Source: Loktanella sp. UBA3435
GTDB taxonomy: Bacteria; Pseudomonadota; Alphaproteobacteria; Rhodobacterales; Rhodobacteraceae
Length of the DNA stretch: 13,010 nt
Assembly: GCA_002378665.1 (NCBI GenBank)
Contig: DFSO01000083.1
Coordinates: forward strand, 9,967-22,976
Reading direction: 5' to 3'
In this document: positions 1 to 6,369 of the stretch, one piece after another
How the letters are laid out: every line of letters begins with the position of its first letter
Numbering within the stretch: the stretch's first letter is position 1
Translations under genes and position numbers: made by a program
The notes under the pieces: generated by a model
What the model was told of the DNA's origin: nothing
What the model saw: only the letters and a program-made list of their open reading frames with translations
Database searches by the model: none

Positions 1-46
1 GGGATTGCGCCAAGCTGCTTAGTATTTCGCTTATGGATTTCCGGAT

Positions 47-81
47 GGGGACAGCCTATTGTTGTGGCAAGAGGTGTCCCC
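47..81. repeat. Inverted repeat upstream of murI
   Basis: A perfect 7-bp inverted repeat, GGGGACA (47-53) and TGTCCCC (75-81), with a 21-base loop. There is no T-run after it, so it is not a clear intrinsic terminator. It could be a weak 3' structure of an upstream gene or part of the murI leader. I see no supportable gene in 1-118. One plus-strand frame closes with TAG at 20-22 and could be the tail of a gene lying left of the window, but too little is present to tell. Confidence 0.3.
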
Positions 82-118
82 GATGAAGGACGCACGGCAT
101 TCATGAGGACGCAAGGCG

Positions 119-931
119 GTGGCAGTTGGTATTTTCGACAGTGGTTTGGGCGGCTTGACCGTCTTGGATGCGGTTCAAAAGCGTCTGCCAGATGTGCCGT
201 TTGTCTATCTGGGCGATAGTGCCAATGCCCCTTACGGTGTGCGCACGCCTGAGGACATTTACAACCTGACGACGGCGGCGGTGCAGCGGTTGTTTGATGA
301 GGGCTGTGACCTTGTGATCTTGGCTTGCAATACGGCGAGTGCCGCGGCGCTGCGCAAGATGCAGGAAAACTGGATCCCAAAGGATAAGCGCGTTTTGGGC
401 GTATTTGTGCCGCTGATTGAATCGCTGACAGAACGCCAGTGGGGCGATAATTCTCCGCCGCGTGAGGTTGCAGTGAAACATGTGGCCTTGTTTGCCACAC
501 CTGCGACAGTGAGTAGTCGTGCGTTTCAGCGTGAGCTGGCATTCCGCGCGATTGGTGTTGATGTCGAGGCTCAGGCCTGTGGCGGTGTTGTCGACGCAAT
601 TGAAGATGGGGATTACGTATTGGCCGAGGCGCTGGTGCGCAGCCATGTTGATGCGCTCAAGCGGAAGATGCCGAACCCAGACGCCGCGATTTTAGGCTGC
701 ACGCATTACCCGCTGATGGCGGAGGCCTTCCAAGAGGCGCTTGGCCCCGATACGCGGGTTTTGAGCCAGGCCAATCTGGTGGCCGAGAGCCTTGCTGATT
801 ATCTGGGCCGTCGCCCTGAAATGATCGGGAAGGGGACCGAGGCTGCATTTCTGACCACGGGTGATCCCAAGAAGGTGTCTAGCCGCGCGACGCAGTTCCT
901 GCGACGTGAGATCACATTTACAGCCGCTTAA
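119..931 (+). CDS. murI: Glutamate racemase MurI
   Basis: Cytoplasmic cofactor-independent racemase that converts L-glutamate to D-glutamate for peptidoglycan stem peptides. The 270-residue length is normal for the family. Visible hallmarks are the N-terminal DSGLGG motif (residues 7-12) and the two catalytic-cysteine motifs, LACNTAS with Cys70 and LGCTHYP with Cys194. Together these define the Asp/Glu racemase fold with its two-cysteine acid/base pair. The start is GTG at 119, preceded by GAGGA at 105-109 with 9-base spacing. The ATG at 103 is out of frame and the in-frame ATG at 83 runs into TGA at 104. A 54-bp gap with a possible promoter separates it from argC, so the two may be transcribed separately. 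Nothing looks truncated. Confidence 0.96.
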   Translation: MAVGIFDSGLGGLTVLDAVQKRLPDVPFVYLGDSANAPYGVRTPEDIYNLTTAAVQRLFDEGCDLVILACNTASAAALRKMQENWIPKDKRVLGVFVPLIESLTERQWGDNSPPREVAVKHVALFATPATVSSRAFQRELAFRAIGVDVEAQACGGVVDAIEDGDYVLAEALVRSHVDALKRKMPNPDAAILGCTHYPLMAEAFQEALGPDTRVLSQANLVAESLADYLGRRPEMIGKGTEAAFLTTGDPKKVSSRATQFLRREITFTAA

Positions 932-932
932 T

Positions 933-974
933 TTGCAGGCTAAGTCCTGCCGACCTATATTCGTTGTGAACGAA
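933..974 (+). promoter_or_regulatory. Candidate argC promoter with operator-like inverted repeat
   Basis: In the gap between murI and argC there is TTGCAG (933-938), a 17-base spacer and TATATT (956-961), a sigma-70-like pair with a good -10 and a mediocre -35. The -10 merges into a perfect inverted repeat, TTCGTT-GTG-AACGAA (960-974), which would cover the expected transcription start near 967-968. The argC ribosome binding site GAAGGGA (972-978) follows at once. A second small hairpin, GCAGG/CCTGC (935-950), lies inside the spacer. The promoter and any operator role are inferred from pattern alone, and no binding protein is assigned. Confidence 0.4.
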
Positions 975-985
975 GGGAACTAAAT

Positions 986-2011
986 ATGTATAACGTCGCA
1001 ATTCTTGGTGCATCTGGCTACACGGGCGCTGAACTTGTCCGCTTGATTGCCACTCATCCCGACATGAAGGTGGCCGCACTTTCGGGGAATTCAAAGGCTG
1101 GCATGAAGATGTCGGATGTTTATCCGCATTTGCGCCACATGGATTTGCCTGAGCTGACCACGATCGAGGATGTCGATTTCGACGGTATTGATCTGGTGTT
1201 CTGTGCGCTGCCGCATGCGACTTCGCAGAAAGTCATTGCTGCTTTGCCGACCACAGTGAAGATCGTGGATTTGTCCGCAGACTTCCGTTTGCGCGATCCA
1301 GCTGCGTATAAAAAGTGGTATGGCAATGATCATGCGGCGCTCGATTTGCAAGCTGAGGCGGTTTACGGGCTGACCGAGTTTTACCGTGACGATATCCGCA
1401 AGGCTCGGTTGGTGGCTGGCACGGGTTGTAACGCGGCAACGGGGCAGTTTGCTTTGCGTCCGCTGATTGCGGCGGGTGTGATTGATCTCGACCGGATTGT
1501 GATCGATTTGCAGGCTGCGGTGTCTGGCGCTGGTCGTGCGTTGAAGGAAAATCTGCTGCACGCCGAGCTGTCCGAGAACGCGCATGGTTATGCGGTTGGC
1601 GGCACGCACCGTCATTTGGGCGAGTTCGATCAGGAATTTTCTGCGATTGCGGGACGCCCTGTGACGGTGCAATTCACGCCGCATTTGATCCCTGCGAACC
1701 GCGGGATTCTGGCGACGATTTATGTCGATGGTGACGCGAAGGTTATCCACGAGACATTGGTGAAGGCCTATGCCGACGAGGTGTTTATCGAGGTTCTCCC
1801 GTTTGGTGAGACCCCTGCGATCAAGCACGTACGCGCCAGCAACTTCTGCCATATCGGTGTGGTAGCTGACCGTATTGAAGGCCGTGCGATTGTGATTGCG
1901 ACGCTGGATAACCTCACAAAGGGGTCTAGCGGGCAAGCCTTGCAGAACGCGAACCTGATGCTTGGGTTGGATGAAACGGCGGGCCTGATGTCAGCCCCTG
2001 TGTACCCATGA
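986..2011 (+). CDS. argC: N-acetyl-gamma-glutamyl-phosphate reductase ArgC
   Basis: Third enzyme of arginine biosynthesis. It reduces N-acetyl-glutamyl-5-phosphate to the semialdehyde with NADPH, in the cytoplasm. The 341 residues begin with a Rossmann nucleotide-binding motif GASGYTGAE (residues 8-16). The semialdehyde-dehydrogenase active site is GTGCNAATG with the nucleophile Cys148. This is a variant of the more familiar NPGCYPT that I recall from Rhodobacterales homologues. Further conserved stretches are SGAGRALKENLLHAE and the C-terminal HLIPANRGIL. The ATG at 986 has GAAGGGA (972-978) upstream at 7 bases. The stop overlaps the ccmE start as ATGA, so argC and ccmE are probably translationally coupled although their jobs are unrelated. 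Confidence 0.97.
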   Translation: MYNVAILGASGYTGAELVRLIATHPDMKVAALSGNSKAGMKMSDVYPHLRHMDLPELTTIEDVDFDGIDLVFCALPHATSQKVIAALPTTVKIVDLSADFRLRDPAAYKKWYGNDHAALDLQAEAVYGLTEFYRDDIRKARLVAGTGCNAATGQFALRPLIAAGVIDLDRIVIDLQAAVSGAGRALKENLLHAELSENAHGYAVGGTHRHLGEFDQEFSAIAGRPVTVQFTPHLIPANRGILATIYVDGDAKVIHETLVKAYADEVFIEVLPFGETPAIKHVRASNFCHIGVVADRIEGRAIVIATLDNLTKGSSGQALQNANLMLGLDETAGLMSAPVYP

Positions 2012-2466
2012 AGAGTCTTAAGAAAAAGCGTCGCGTTCAGGTGATTGTGCTGGCATTTGCGGCCATGGCGCTGTCGACGGGGTTGATTGGTTACGCGATG
2101 CGCGACGGGATCAACTATTTCCGTTCGCCCAGCGAAGTGGCCGCCGAGCCGCCGTCACCCAATGAGACGTTTCGGATTGGTGGGTTGGTTGCCGAAGGGT
2201 CGATCAATCGCGGCAATGGACATGAGGTCTCATTTGTAGTGACTGATGGTGGTGCGTCTATTCCAGTGACTTATGCAGGAATTTTGCCTGATCTGTTTGC
2301 GGAAAAGCAGGGCATGATCGGGCAGGGTAACCTTGTGAACGGCACCTTTGAAGCCATTGAAATCCTTGCGAAACACGACGAGACTTATATGCCGAAAGAG
2401 GTCATTGATGCCCTCAAAGAGCAGGGTATTTATGTAGACCCGAACGGTGTTGTCGCGACGAATTAA
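2008..2466 (+). CDS. ccmE: Cytochrome c maturation haem chaperone CcmE
   Basis: Membrane-anchored periplasmic haem chaperone of System I cytochrome c biogenesis. It binds haem covalently and passes it to CcmF/CcmH. The 152-residue protein has a basic N-terminus (KSLKKKRR), one membrane anchor (about residues 10-30), a beta-barrel OB-fold with the conserved FRIGGLV segment (55-61), and the haem-attachment motif AKHDETYMP with His123 and Tyr127. It is therefore the standard HxxxY type, not the archaeal CxxxY form. It overlaps argC by 4 bases. Its functional partners ccmF and ccmH lie about 1.4 kb downstream, separated by three lysis-type genes. ccmABCD, ccmG and ccmI are not in the window. Confidence 0.96.
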   Translation: MKSLKKKRRVQVIVLAFAAMALSTGLIGYAMRDGINYFRSPSEVAAEPPSPNETFRIGGLVAEGSINRGNGHEVSFVVTDGGASIPVTYAGILPDLFAEKQGMIGQGNLVNGTFEAIEILAKHDETYMPKEVIDALKEQGIYVDPNGVVATN

Positions 2467-2470
2467 CCAA

Positions 2471-2512
2471 ATGCCGCGCATCCTGATGTTATCCAGACAT
2501 GAGGTGCGGCAT
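2471..2512 (+). promoter_or_regulatory. Hairpin covering endolysin RBS and start codon
   Basis: Bases 2471-2482 (ATGCCGCGCATC) pair with 2501-2512 (GAGGTGCGGCAT). The stem is 12 positions with 9 contiguous pairs (one G-U), one A-G mismatch and two closing pairs. The loop is 18 bases and may pair further through ATGT (2486-2489) and ACAT (2497-2500). The 3' arm contains the ribosome binding site GAGGTG (2501-2506) and the first two bases of the ATG at 2511, so the folded mRNA would hide the translation start. There is no T-run, so it does not look like an intrinsic terminator of ccmE. A role in translational control is inference. Confidence 0.5.
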
Positions 2513-3122
2513 GAAATCTGTCCAAGACATTGCAAAAGCCATTCTCGCCCGCGAGGGTGGTTATGTAAACGATGCTGACGATCCCGGTGGGGCCACGAAC
2601 CATGGGGTGACGGTGCATACGATGCGCCGTTTGGGGCTTGATCTGAACGGTGACGGTAAGGTTGATGCGCAAGACGTGCGCGTTCTGACGGCCGAAAAGG
2701 CGCTTCAGATTTTTGTGGATGAGTATTTCCATAAACCCGGATTGGGCGCTTTGCCCGGACCGCTACAGGCGTCGGTTTTTGATATGTATGTCAATGCGGG
2801 CGGCAATGCGGTCAAGATTTTGCAGCGGCTGCTGAACCAGATGCGGATTTCGGTCGCGGTTGATGGCGTGATTGGTCCGCAGACAACACAGGCCGCAACC
2901 CAAGCCATTTCCGCAGCCCCCGATCATTTTGTGGATGCTTACGGGATTGCGCGGCGCAATTACTATTATCGATTGGCCGATGCACGTGTGGCGAGCCGCA
3001 AATATGCCCGCAGGCGAGACGGCGGGAAGGGCGGTTGGATCGTGCGTGCAGAAGAGTTTCTATCCGAGAAATACCATCTGAGTGCAGCCGCACATAGCGA
3101 AAGGACCGCATCATGGGGATAG
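2511..3122 (+). CDS. Holin-associated N-acetylmuramidase (GTA-type endolysin)
   Basis: Putative peptidoglycan hydrolase of glycoside hydrolase family 108, 203 residues. The N-terminal signature REGGYVNDADDPGGATNHGVT (from residue 14) holds the expected catalytic glutamate Glu15. Residues 115-190 resemble the C-terminal peptidoglycan-binding part of the family (DGVIGPQT, YYYRLAD). Residues 44-55 form a 12-residue calcium-loop motif, DLNGDGKVDAQD, like an EF-hand or dockerin loop. There is no signal peptide, which fits an endolysin released by a holin. ATG 2511 is preferred because GAGGTG (2501-2506) precedes it; ATG 2499, four codons earlier, has no such site. Its 3' end overlaps the holin gene by 10 bases. 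From memory, R. capsulatus keeps its GTA endolysin/holin pair away from the capsid cluster, and this pair matches that type. A prophage remnant is the alternative, but no other phage gene is nearby. Confidence 0.85.
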   Translation: MKSVQDIAKAILAREGGYVNDADDPGGATNHGVTVHTMRRLGLDLNGDGKVDAQDVRVLTAEKALQIFVDEYFHKPGLGALPGPLQASVFDMYVNAGGNAVKILQRLLNQMRISVAVDGVIGPQTTQAATQAISAAPDHFVDAYGIARRNYYYRLADARVASRKYARRRDGGKGGWIVRAEEFLSEKYHLSAAAHSERTASWG

Positions 3123-3637
3123 TCGAGAATTTGGTGACATTGCTCTTTGGCGGAAGCCGCAATGCGGTGACGGAAACGGTGGAGGTGTTCCGTGAGAATG
3201 CCGAAAAATTGGCGGTGCGCGGGAGCGAGGCGCAAGCTGCGGCGCTTGCGCAATTCGGTGCGGAATTCGGGCTTGCGGACCGCAGTGGATTTGATCGCTT
3301 GATCGACGGGTTGAACAGATTGCCGCGCCCGTTTCTGGCGCTCGGGACCATCGGCTTATTTGTCGCCGCGATGATCGACCCCATTTGGTTCGCGTCCCGT
3401 ATGGAGGGGGTGGCCCTCGTGCCAGAGCCGCTGTGGTGGTTGATGGGCGCGATTGTGAGCTTCTATTTTGGGGCGCGGTATCAAGTGAAGGGTCAGGAAT
3501 TTAAAACAAAGATCGCAAAAGTCGCCGCTGTGTCTGTTGCAATTGAACCCGCAGAAAAACCTGCGTCCGTCAAAAACGATGACTATCGCGACAACGCTGC
3601 GCTGTTGGACTGGCAGGCCCAATATGGATCATCTTGA
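3113..3637 (+). CDS. Holin of the GTA-release type (3TM holin family)
   Basis: 174-residue membrane protein, expected to permeabilise the inner membrane so that the endolysin encoded just upstream reaches the cell wall. Visible are a hydrophobic or amphipathic N-terminus (MGIVENLVTLLFGG), an Ala/Glu-rich helical region (20-60), two clear membrane segments (about 73-92 and 105-123) joined by a short DPIWFASRMEGVALVPEPLWW linker, and a charged C-terminal tail. The RPFLALGTIGLF and GAIVSFYFGAR stretches match my recollection of Pfam GTA_holin_3TM (PF11351). The ATG at 3113 has AAAGGA 7 bases upstream, and the gene overlaps both the endolysin (10 bp) and the next small gene (14 bp). The assignment is by family memory, not by search. 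Confidence 0.85.
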   Translation: MGIVENLVTLLFGGSRNAVTETVEVFRENAEKLAVRGSEAQAAALAQFGAEFGLADRSGFDRLIDGLNRLPRPFLALGTIGLFVAAMIDPIWFASRMEGVALVPEPLWWLMGAIVSFYFGARYQVKGQEFKTKIAKVAAVSVAIEPAEKPASVKNDDYRDNAALLDWQAQYGSS

Positions 3638-3818
3638 TCTGGAACGGCGGTTGGCGGCGCTTGAGACGCGCAATGCCGTGGACGACGTGCATCGGGGAAA
3701 CGTGGGCGAGCGGCTTGGCGCAATTGAGGATGCGCTTAGCTGGCTTGTTCGGCTGATCATTGGGGGGATACTTATGGCGATTTTGACCTATGCGGTGCAG
3801 GGCGGATTGGTGAGCTAA
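3624..3818 (+). CDS. Small coiled-coil plus single-TM protein of the lysis cassette
   Basis: 64-residue protein with a charged, heptad-like N-terminal half (LERRLAALETRN, GERLGAIEDALSW) and one C-terminal membrane segment (about 41-58, LVRLIIGGILMAILTYAV). This layout recalls XhlA-type accessory haemolysin/holin proteins. From memory it also recalls a small protein family (g3.5, RCAP_rcc01685) in the R. capsulatus GTA cluster. I cannot confirm either. The ATG at 3624 overlaps the holin end by 14 bases, suggesting translational coupling. An in-frame start at 3537 would place the extra residues inside the holin gene in another frame and gives an implausible leader, so I rejected it. It is followed by a 63-bp gap before ccmF. 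Confidence 0.75.
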   Translation: MDHLDLERRLAALETRNAVDDVHRGNVGERLGAIEDALSWLVRLIIGGILMAILTYAVQGGLVS

Positions 3819-3881
3819 CCTGCGGCGAAATGCGCGGCGAGAGATATGTTGTTTACGCTAAAACTGCGTTACACATTTCAT

Positions 3882-5861
3882 ATGTTAAATGAACTTGCAC
3901 ACTTCGCGCTGATTCTCGCCCTCGGGGTCGCACTTATTCAAATGATTTTACCGATGATCGGCGCTGCCACGGGTAGGCGGTCTTGGATGGCGGTTGCCGA
4001 ACCCGCAGCCACGACCCAAGTGGTCTTGGTCAGCTTCTCTTTTGGGGTGTTGATGTGGGCATTTATCCAGTCGGATTTCTCGCTGGCGATTGTTTATAAC
4101 AACTCGCACACGGCCAAGCCGTTGATTTACAAAATCAGTGGCGTTTGGGGAAATCATGAAGGGTCGATGCTGCTTTGGGTGTATATCCTGACGATTTTCG
4201 GCGCCTCTGCCGCATGGTTTGGCGGTGGTCTGCCCGAGAAATTGCGGGCACGTGTTTTGTCTGTGCAGGCGTCGATTTCGGTCGCGTTTTATCTTTTTAT
4301 CCTTCTGACATCGAACCCATTTGCGCGCCTTGCTGTGCCGCCGTTGAATGGCCTCGATCTGAACCCGTTGTTGCAAGACCCGGGGCTCGCGTTTCACCCG
4401 CCGTTTCTCTATCTCGGCTATGTTGGTTTGAGCATGTCGTTCTCATTTGCGGTTGCCGCCCTGATTGAAGGGCGCGTTGATGCGGCTTGGGCACGTTGGG
4501 TGCGTCCTTGGACGCTGGCTGCTTGGATGTTCCTGACCGTTGGCATCGCACTTGGCAGTTGGTGGGCCTATTACGAGTTGGGCTGGGGCGGTTTCTGGTT
4601 CTGGGATCCGGTTGAGAATGCGTCGTTTATGCCATGGCTGATTGCCGCCGCATTGTTGCATTCCGCGATTGTCGTGGAGAAGCGGGAGGCGTTAAAAAGC
4701 TGGACGGTTTTGCTGGCGATCCTCGCGTTCGGTTTCTCTCTTTTGGGTACGTTTATCGTGCGCTCGGGTGTTTTGACCTCGGTGCATGCATTTGCAAATG
4801 ACCCAGAGCGCGGCGTCTTCATCCTCATCATCCTTGGTGTCTTTACGGGCGGTGCGCTCACGCTCTATGCGGCGCGGGCAGGGGCTTTGGAGGCCAAGGG
4901 CATCTTTGGTGCTGTCAGCCGCGAAAGCGGATTGGTACTCAATAACATCTTGCTCGCCGTCAGTGCATTTGTGGTTTTCGTCGGTACAATCTGGCCATTG
5001 GTGGCAGAGTTGACGTTCGGGCGCACGCTTTCTGTCGGTCCCCCATTTTTCGACGCGGCTTTCACGCCGTTTATGGTGGCTTTGGCGCTGGCGCTACCGC
5101 TTGGGTCCATGTTGTCGTGGAAGCGCGGCACATTAGGTAAGGTCTGGTCGCGGTTATGGCCGTTTGCCATTTTGGCGCTTGCTTTGGGCTGTCTGGCTTA
5201 TGCGATGCAGTCTGGGCGCTCTGCGCTTGGGCCTATCGGTGCCGCACTTGGCGCTTGGACCGTCATGGGTGCCTTGGTTGACCTTTGGCAGCGTGCGGGG
5301 CGTGGCGACATTATCGGGCGTCTTGGGCGGCTCACGCGTCTGTCTGGTGCCGATTGGGGCAAGGCTGCGGCGCATATCGGGCTTGGGATTACCGTGTTTG
5401 GTGTGGCGGGCATTACCGCTTGGCAGCAAGAGGATATTCGTGTTGCCAACCTGAACGAGCGTTTTGATGTTGGTAGCTATTCCTTTGAAATCGAAGACGT
5501 TTCGCAGATTGAAGGGCCGAACTACCTGACAACGATGGGTGAGGTGTCGGTGACGCAAGGTGTGCGAGACATCACGACTCTATATCCCGAAAAGCGGTTC
5601 TACCCCGTCGCGCAAATGCCAACAACCGAAGCGGCCATTCTCAATGGTGTCCTGCGTGATCTTTACGTGGTGATTGGTGATGCGCAATCGGGCGGTGGAT
5701 ACACAATGCGGGTCTATATCAAGCCTTTCGCGAACTGGATCTGGGGCGGTGCGATGCTGATGGCGTTGGGCGGTTTCCTGTCATTGACAGACCGTCGTTT
5801 GCGCATGGCTGCGGGTGCTGCAAAGCCAAAGGTGAAAGCGGCGAAACCGGTGAACGCATGA
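3882..5861 (+). CDS. ccmF: Cytochrome c haem lyase subunit CcmF
   Basis: Large polytopic membrane protein of the System I haem ligation complex, which reduces and attaches haem from CcmE to apocytochrome c. From ATG 3882 it has 659 residues and starts MLNELAHFALILALG, directly before the first membrane helix as usual. The WWD haem-handling motif is at about 235-252 (WGGFWFWDPVENASFMPW). Histidines at 172, 260, 302 and 498 match the four key histidines known at 173, 261, 303 and 491 in E. coli, which supports this start. An earlier in-frame ATG at 3846 (12 more residues) has a weak GAGA upstream and cannot be excluded. ccmH begins in the last codons (ATGA overlap). R. capsulatus calls this gene ccl1. 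Confidence 0.96.
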   Translation: MLNELAHFALILALGVALIQMILPMIGAATGRRSWMAVAEPAATTQVVLVSFSFGVLMWAFIQSDFSLAIVYNNSHTAKPLIYKISGVWGNHEGSMLLWVYILTIFGASAAWFGGGLPEKLRARVLSVQASISVAFYLFILLTSNPFARLAVPPLNGLDLNPLLQDPGLAFHPPFLYLGYVGLSMSFSFAVAALIEGRVDAAWARWVRPWTLAAWMFLTVGIALGSWWAYYELGWGGFWFWDPVENASFMPWLIAAALLHSAIVVEKREALKSWTVLLAILAFGFSLLGTFIVRSGVLTSVHAFANDPERGVFILIILGVFTGGALTLYAARAGALEAKGIFGAVSRESGLVLNNILLAVSAFVVFVGTIWPLVAELTFGRTLSVGPPFFDAAFTPFMVALALALPLGSMLSWKRGTLGKVWSRLWPFAILALALGCLAYAMQSGRSALGPIGAALGAWTVMGALVDLWQRAGRGDIIGRLGRLTRLSGADWGKAAAHIGLGITVFGVAGITAWQQEDIRVANLNERFDVGSYSFEIEDVSQIEGPNYLTTMGEVSVTQGVRDITTLYPEKRFYPVAQMPTTEAAILNGVLRDLYVVIGDAQSGGGYTMRVYIKPFANWIWGGAMLMALGGFLSLTDRRLRMAAGAAKPKVKAAKPVNA

Positions 5862-6301
5862 TCCGCCTGTTGCTTTTGCTCTGCACTTTGGCGGCGCCAG
5901 TTTGGGCTGTGGAGCCCTCCGAGATGCTTGATGATCCTGTTCTGGAAGCGCGTTCGCGGACATTGTCGGAGGGCCTACGTTGCCCGATTTGTCGCAATGA
6001 GAGTATTGATGAATCCCATGCGTCCCTGTCCAAAGACCTGCGCATTATTCTGCGCGAGCGCCTTGTGGAGGGGGATACGGATGCCGAGGCCGTGGACTAT
6101 ATGGTGCAGCGTTATGGCGAATTCATTCTTCTCAATCCGCAGGTGACCGGCGTGAACTGGCTGCTTTGGGGGGCTGGACCGATGATGCTTTTGGCGGCTT
6201 TGGGGATTGGTGCTACTGCCATTCGCAAGCGCGGACTTGCCACGCAAGAGGGGCTTTCGGATGATGAAGAGGCCCGATTGAAAGAAATTTTGCGCGACTG
6301 A
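5858..6301 (+). CDS. ccmH: Cytochrome c-type biogenesis protein CcmH
   Basis: Periplasmic thiol-redox subunit of the haem ligation complex that keeps apocytochrome CXXCH cysteines reduced. The 147-residue protein has a signal/anchor segment (MIRLLLLLCTLAAPVWA), the LRCPICRNESIDES motif with redox Cys42 and Cys45, a membrane helix at about 100-122 (NWLLWGAGPMMLLAALGIG), and a short acidic cytoplasmic tail (SDDEEARLKEIL). It is the short form, without the CcmI-like TPR extension of E. coli CcmH. It overlaps ccmF by 4 bases, consistent with the ccl1-ccl2 pair of R. capsulatus. A 68-bp gap with a strong stem-loop follows. Confidence 0.95.
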   Translation: MIRLLLLLCTLAAPVWAVEPSEMLDDPVLEARSRTLSEGLRCPICRNESIDESHASLSKDLRIILRERLVEGDTDAEAVDYMVQRYGEFILLNPQVTGVNWLLWGAGPMMLLAALGIGATAIRKRGLATQEGLSDDEEARLKEILRD

Positions 6302-6307
6302 CGCATG

Positions 6308-6351
6308 GTTGCGCGTGTCCCTTACCCAAGTGCGGGTTAGGGTGGCGCAAC
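6308..6351 (+). repeat. Long two-part stem-loop between ccmH and the hydratase gene
   Basis: Outer arms GTTGCGC (6308-6314) and GCGCAAC (6345-6351) are perfectly complementary. Inner arms CCCTTACCC (6319-6327) and GGGTTAGGG (6334-6342) pair at 8 of 9 positions around a six-base loop. The arms are separated by a small asymmetric internal loop. No T-run follows, so it is at best a weak terminator. It may shape mRNA stability or uncouple ccmH from the downstream gene. The AAAGG (6357-6361) ribosome binding site of the next gene lies just after it. Confidence 0.5.
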
Positions 6352-6369
6352 TCATGAAAGGCGGCGCAA

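Noticed and set aside
1..104. Minus-strand open frame running off the left edge from ATG at 104
   Set aside because: Only 34 codons, unremarkable composition and no ribosome binding site or family resemblance.
1091..1936. Minus-strand open frame of 281 codons
   Set aside because: Antisense to argC, Arg/His/Gln-rich and without family features; a shadow of a well-conserved gene.
3537..3623. N-terminal extension of the small lysis-cassette protein
   Set aside because: This stretch is the holin C-terminus in another frame; the start at 3624 gives a coherent protein with a normal short overlap.
2511..3818. Lysis genes as a prophage remnant
   Set aside because: No integrase, attachment repeats, capsid or tail genes are nearby and base composition looks like the neighbours; a resident GTA module fits better, though a search is needed.
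3819..3881. Separate promoter for ccmF
   Set aside because: The 63-bp gap has A/T-rich patches but no convincing -35/-10 pair with proper spacing.
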